DNA of 64,000 nt, taken from positions 4,464,001-4,528,000 of the forward strand of contig NZ_CP109162.1 in assembly GCF_035920445.1 (NCBI RefSeq), written 5' to 3'. Shown here piece after piece: positions 61,339 through 64,000 of this stretch (within the stretch, counting starts at the first letter, position 1; the number at the start of each line of letters is the position of its first letter). A program made the translations under genes and the position numbers. The notes below the pieces were generated by a model, which had not been told where the DNA came from, did not search any database, and worked only from the letters and a program-made list of their open reading frames with translations. The DNA comes from Nocardia sp. NBC_01730 (GTDB lineage Bacteria; Actinomycetota; Actinomycetes; Mycobacteriales; Mycobacteriaceae).

Positions 61339-62235
61339 ATGACCGAATTCGAAGACCCGGTCACCCACGTGCAGTTCGGGAATTCACCCGACATCTGGAT
61401 CGATCAGCACGCCACGGGCTACGCCCAGGAAGTCGCGGACTACCTGGACGAGTTGACCGCCGGGACCAGACGGCCGGACGAGAAGCCGCTCCTGGATTCG
61501 TTCAACAGTCACGTCGAAAAGGTGGTCACCGCCTTCGATCATTCGAAGATCAAGCATCGTGGCGACAGCCTGCTCTTCTCCGACATCTACGCGGCAGCCG
61601 ACGACACCACCACCGCAATGGACGAGGTCCTGCAGCGGGCGCATATCGAACTGCTGATGGCGCTGCTGGCCGCGGAGGTCGAGCTGCGCGGCCCGCTACG
61701 CCTGAGCCGCACCCAGAACATGCGGCTGGCCGACACCTACGAGCAGCTCGGCCATCGCCTCCTCTCGGCCGAGCTGCCCGGTCAGAGAGCCAAGACATTC
61801 CTCCCCGGGCACGCGGCCATGGCCTTTCTGCGCGCCTCTGGTCTGCACGCGCTCAATGAAGACATCGATGCGCAGGACCGCTGCGGCCTCGCGCTGGCCA
61901 GAGCGCGCAGGACGGCGATCCATCCGGCCTGGCGCCGGAGCGCAGGCTGGGCCTCGGACCTGATGTGTGGCTACGGCTACCGGCCGTTCCGGCTGCTCGT
62001 CTGGATCGCCGCACTACTGCTCGTGTTCACCGTCGCGCTGTGGCTGAGCACACCCATCTCGATCACCACATCACTGCACATGTGCCTGATCAACTTCCTC
62101 AATCCGCTCGGTCTCGGCGATATCGAAAAGGTCAGCCGGGCCGGGCACGTCTTGCTCATCATCGAGTCGTACGCCGGGATCGTCGCCACCTCGGTCTTTT
62201 TCGCGCTACTCGTCCGTCGATGGTTCCGGCTGTGA
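61339..62235 (+). CDS. Two-transmembrane ion-channel-like protein with helical cytoplasmic domain
   Basis: 298 residues; ATG behind GGGGGAGGAAC. Residues 1-210 are soluble and helical (SHVEKVVTAFDHSKIK, DEVLQRAHIELLMALLAAEVEL, GLHALNEDIDAQDRCGLALARAR). TM1 is at about 216-236 (RLLVWIAALLLVFTVALWL), a pore-helix-like part at 243-255, then NPLGLGD at 255-261, then TM2 (VLLIIESYAGIVATSVFFALLVRRWF). The arrangement and the trailing G-D match two-helix potassium channels, but the filter TVGYGD is PLGLGD here. Role unknown. Confidence 0.7.
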   Translation: MTEFEDPVTHVQFGNSPDIWIDQHATGYAQEVADYLDELTAGTRRPDEKPLLDSFNSHVEKVVTAFDHSKIKHRGDSLLFSDIYAAADDTTTAMDEVLQRAHIELLMALLAAEVELRGPLRLSRTQNMRLADTYEQLGHRLLSAELPGQRAKTFLPGHAAMAFLRASGLHALNEDIDAQDRCGLALARARRTAIHPAWRRSAGWASDLMCGYGYRPFRLLVWIAALLLVFTVALWLSTPISITTSLHMCLINFLNPLGLGDIEKVSRAGHVLLIIESYAGIVATSVFFALLVRRWFRL

Positions 62236-62247
62236 GCGGACCTGCGC

Positions 62248-63393
62248 TCAATCCGGTGTGTTTATCTTGGAGGGGCGCATGGCAGCAAGGGTCGCCGCCG
62301 ACATCCGGTCGCGCAGCTGGCCCACCTGCGCCTGCCATTCCCGGGTGAAGCCGGGGTTGTGCTCCACTTGTTCCCATAGGCCGCGCAGCGCCCCGGGCGT
62401 GTGCGCACCAGGCATCCAGAGGTGCGCCAGATGCGTGAGCAGCGGCGCGATGATTTCGGCCGACTCCGTGCTGGACGGCGGGTGGAGATCGGCCTCCTCG
62501 ACTACCGCGCGGGCGACAGTCAGCAGCCAGTCGTGCAGCGCGAGATCCTCGCAGAAGCGGCGCGCCACCGCGAGTTCCGACTCGTCGCGCACCGTCACCA
62601 GCACGGTGCGGACCAGCTCGTCCTGCAACTGGAACCTCAGGATCGGCTGCGGCACGTCGGCGATCCGCGCGGCCCAGCGCAGGCGCGCTGTCCGCGTCTG
62701 CATCGGCGCGTGCTGATCGAGCCCCATGTCCATCCGGATCCTGGCGAGCAGCCGCTGACTGATCGAGGCGAGATCCAAGGTGCCGTCGGGCTGCTCGCCA
62801 GGGGCGAGAAAACAGTCGCCCAGCTCACCGCTGGTCGCGTCGGTGACCTTGGAGATCACCTCGATCACCCCGACCCGGGTCAGATAGTGCGACCAGGTCT
62901 GCCGCTGACGTGTTTCGGCGGGAACGACCGTGGTGTGCGCCGAACTCTGCAGCACCCGTCCACCGACGACCACCGCATTGGTGGCCACCGTCCCGACCGC
63001 TCGGACGCCGCCGCGCGGCCGGGTGGCCAGCTGGCAATCGACCCCGACCGCGATGGTCGGCGAGGTGGCCAGGGTCGTCGGCCGCTCGCGCCACGGCATC
63101 TTTTCGCCGGGAATCAGCGCGAGCAGTTCCTCCAGCATGTCGCGGCTCAGCGCCGTCGAATCCGGCACCAGGCAGGTGCGGACCTCACCGAGCAGGATCA
63201 GCGGCCGGGTACCGGCAGGTGCTGGCGTCGGTGACCTTTCGGGGACTGCGCGCGTGGTCCTTCCAGCCAGGTGTGGCTGCCGGGCCGCGCGCCGACCACG
63301 GGGCACTGCAGGCCGCTGGCGCAGCCGCTTGCCGCGCGAGGGCCGATCGGGGTCGGAACCGAAGTCCGATGCTTCGCCCATATCAGGATCCAT
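62248..63393 (-). CDS. SCO2521-family-like protein
   Basis: 381 residues from the ATG at 63393 (overlaps the upstream stop by 11 bases); a second ATG lies at 63381. After a basic 60-residue N-terminus it reads LILLGEVRTCLVPDSTALSRDMLEELLALIPGEKM, GVDCQLATRPRGGVRAVGTVAT, WSHYLTRVGVIEVISKV, RRFCEDLALHDWLLTVARAVVEE. This is the pattern of the SCO2521 family of actinobacterial conserved proteins, which occur with SCO2522-2524. Function of the set is unknown. Confidence 0.65.
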   Translation of the reverse strand: MDPDMGEASDFGSDPDRPSRGKRLRQRPAVPRGRRAARQPHLAGRTTRAVPERSPTPAPAGTRPLILLGEVRTCLVPDSTALSRDMLEELLALIPGEKMPWRERPTTLATSPTIAVGVDCQLATRPRGGVRAVGTVATNAVVVGGRVLQSSAHTTVVPAETRQRQTWSHYLTRVGVIEVISKVTDATSGELGDCFLAPGEQPDGTLDLASISQRLLARIRMDMGLDQHAPMQTRTARLRWAARIADVPQPILRFQLQDELVRTVLVTVRDESELAVARRFCEDLALHDWLLTVARAVVEEADLHPPSSTESAEIIAPLLTHLAHLWMPGAHTPGALRGLWEQVEHNPGFTREWQAQVGQLRDRMSAATLAAMRPSKINTPD

Positions 63394-64000
63394 CCAGCAG
63401 CAGGTGGCTCATCCGCTCGGTCACCTTGCGTGGCACCGTGATCGGGACGTCCTCGACGGTGCCCCGCGCGATGACCTGATCGACCACTTCTTCCTCGAGA
63501 TCGATGTGATCCAGGATTACCCGCACCGCGTGTTCGATACCCAGGTACCGCTGCGGCAGCAGCGACAGCGACCGGTAGGCAGCGAAGGGTTTGGCCTGCG
63601 GATTGAGTTTCACCACGGCGGGCATCTCCCACCACTGCTGCGGCCAGCCGTCCTCCGGCCGCCACAGCTGCGGATCCACGATGGGTTCGCCGTCGTAGCG
63701 CAGCATCCCGAGCCGCAGCAGCTGCCAGATCGAGGCCAGGAAGGGGCACGACCATTTGGTGTGCACCTCGGCCCGCCCGTTCACCTTCTTGGTCTGCTTG
63801 GTCCACATCTGCACGTCGAGGAAGATCGAATGCTCGCGCCTGCCGAACTCCTCTGGCGGCTCGTACGGCAGGCGATGCATGGCCTGGCCCGGCTCGTCGT
63901 CGGAAGCGCGGCGCCCGTTGCACAGCCAGCCGGACTCCGCGGTGGGCGGACGACGCCCGGTCGAGCCCTCCGGCGGCTCGGCCACGATGCGCGCGGCGAC
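63383..64000 (-). CDS. SCO2522-family-like protein, partial at window edge
   Basis: The frame is open to the window end, so the N-terminus is outside. The C-terminal 200 residues include FGRREHSIFLDVQMWTKQTKK, KWSCPFLASIWQLLRLGMLRYDG, WWEMPAVVKLNPQAKPFAAYRSLSLLPQRYLGIEHAVRVIL. This resembles the end of SCO2522-type proteins and fits the SCO2521-like gene that overlaps it downstream. An internal GTG at 63985 is unlikely to be the true start. Confidence 0.55.
   Translation of the reverse strand, partial: VAARIVAEPPEGSTGRRPPTAESGWLCNGRRASDDEPGQAMHRLPYEPPEEFGRREHSIFLDVQMWTKQTKKVNGRAEVHTKWSCPFLASIWQLLRLGMLRYDGEPIVDPQLWRPEDGWPQQWWEMPAVVKLNPQAKPFAAYRSLSLLPQRYLGIEHAVRVILDHIDLEEEVVDQVIARGTVEDVPITVPRKVTERMSHLLLDGS

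Overview
The window looks like a chromosomal segment of a high-GC mycolic-acid actinomycete, most probably Nocardia. Coding regions have strong G/C bias at third codon positions. Lineage markers include MspA-type porins, WXG100/EspG (ESX, type VII secretion) genes, DUF397/XRE pairs, a DUF3558 lipoprotein and a uroporphyrinogen-III synthase fused to a response-regulator DNA-binding domain. No rRNA, tRNA or CRISPR was recognised.

Layout. (1) 1-3.9 kb: a small Lys/Gln-rich protein, a DUF1330 protein and a methionine-salvage operon with fused mtnA-mtnB, then mtnD and mtnC. (2) 4.1-8.5 kb, minus strand: an ESX-type trio (two WXG100 proteins and a frameshifted larger partner), two MspA porins (one frameshifted), a decayed WXG100 gene and a DUF1963-like gene broken by a frameshift. 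(3) 9.4-16.5 kb: narGHJI respiratory nitrate reductase, with a 61-bp tandem repeat inserted exactly at the narG-narH junction. (4) 16.5-29.8 kb: accessory genes and many relics. These are an acyl-CoA dehydrogenase fragment, paired DUF606 transporters, an RHH-VOC-methyltransferase operon, a TAT-exported phosphatase, a broken ParDE module with a MerR gene, an integrase tail, a MocR regulator, a collapsed MFS gene, and a chorismate-lyase-like/FAD-monooxygenase pair. (5) 29.9-40.4 kb: the nitrite operon narK-nirB-nirD-uroporphyrinogen synthase/regulator-sirohydrochlorin chelatase (minus strand), a CynX/NimT-type exporter divergent from a FadR-type regulator, and a second narK. With narGHJI this gives nitrate import, respiration to nitrite, nitrite reduction to ammonium and siroheme supply in one neighbourhood. 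(6) 40.7-43.3 kb: an NmrA-like reductase and two poorly known genes. (7) 43.7-49.3 kb, minus strand: an ESX-associated island, AT-richer in its middle, with EspG, two lipoproteins, a long Pro/Thr-rich WXG-type protein, novel proteins, a WXG-like gene with one internal stop and the relic of a second espG. (8) 49.5-57.2 kb: DUF397/XRE, resolvase-fold and hypothetical genes, a DUF6924 protein, a hydrolase whose expected nucleophile is missing, a MarR gene and several truncated genes. (9) 57.2-60.2 kb, minus strand: a compact cluster that I read as an undescribed RiPP (ribosomally made, modified peptide) system. Two paralogous 39-residue precursor-like peptides, each behind 15-bp direct repeats, precede a ThiF/E1-like adenylating enzyme and a PqqD-like/M50 metalloprotease fusion. 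(10) 60.5-64 kb: a GNAT acetyltransferase (a fragment of a close relative lies at 57.1 kb), a two-helix potassium-channel-like protein with an odd selectivity filter, and SCO2521/SCO2522-like genes running off the end.

The best candidate for something new is the 57.2-60.2 kb peptide cluster. The narG-narH tandem repeat, which encodes three identical 19-residue mini-ORFs, is the most unusual structural feature. Several otherwise intact genes are split by indels of one or two bases, so base-level accuracy should be verified before they are treated as true pseudogenes.
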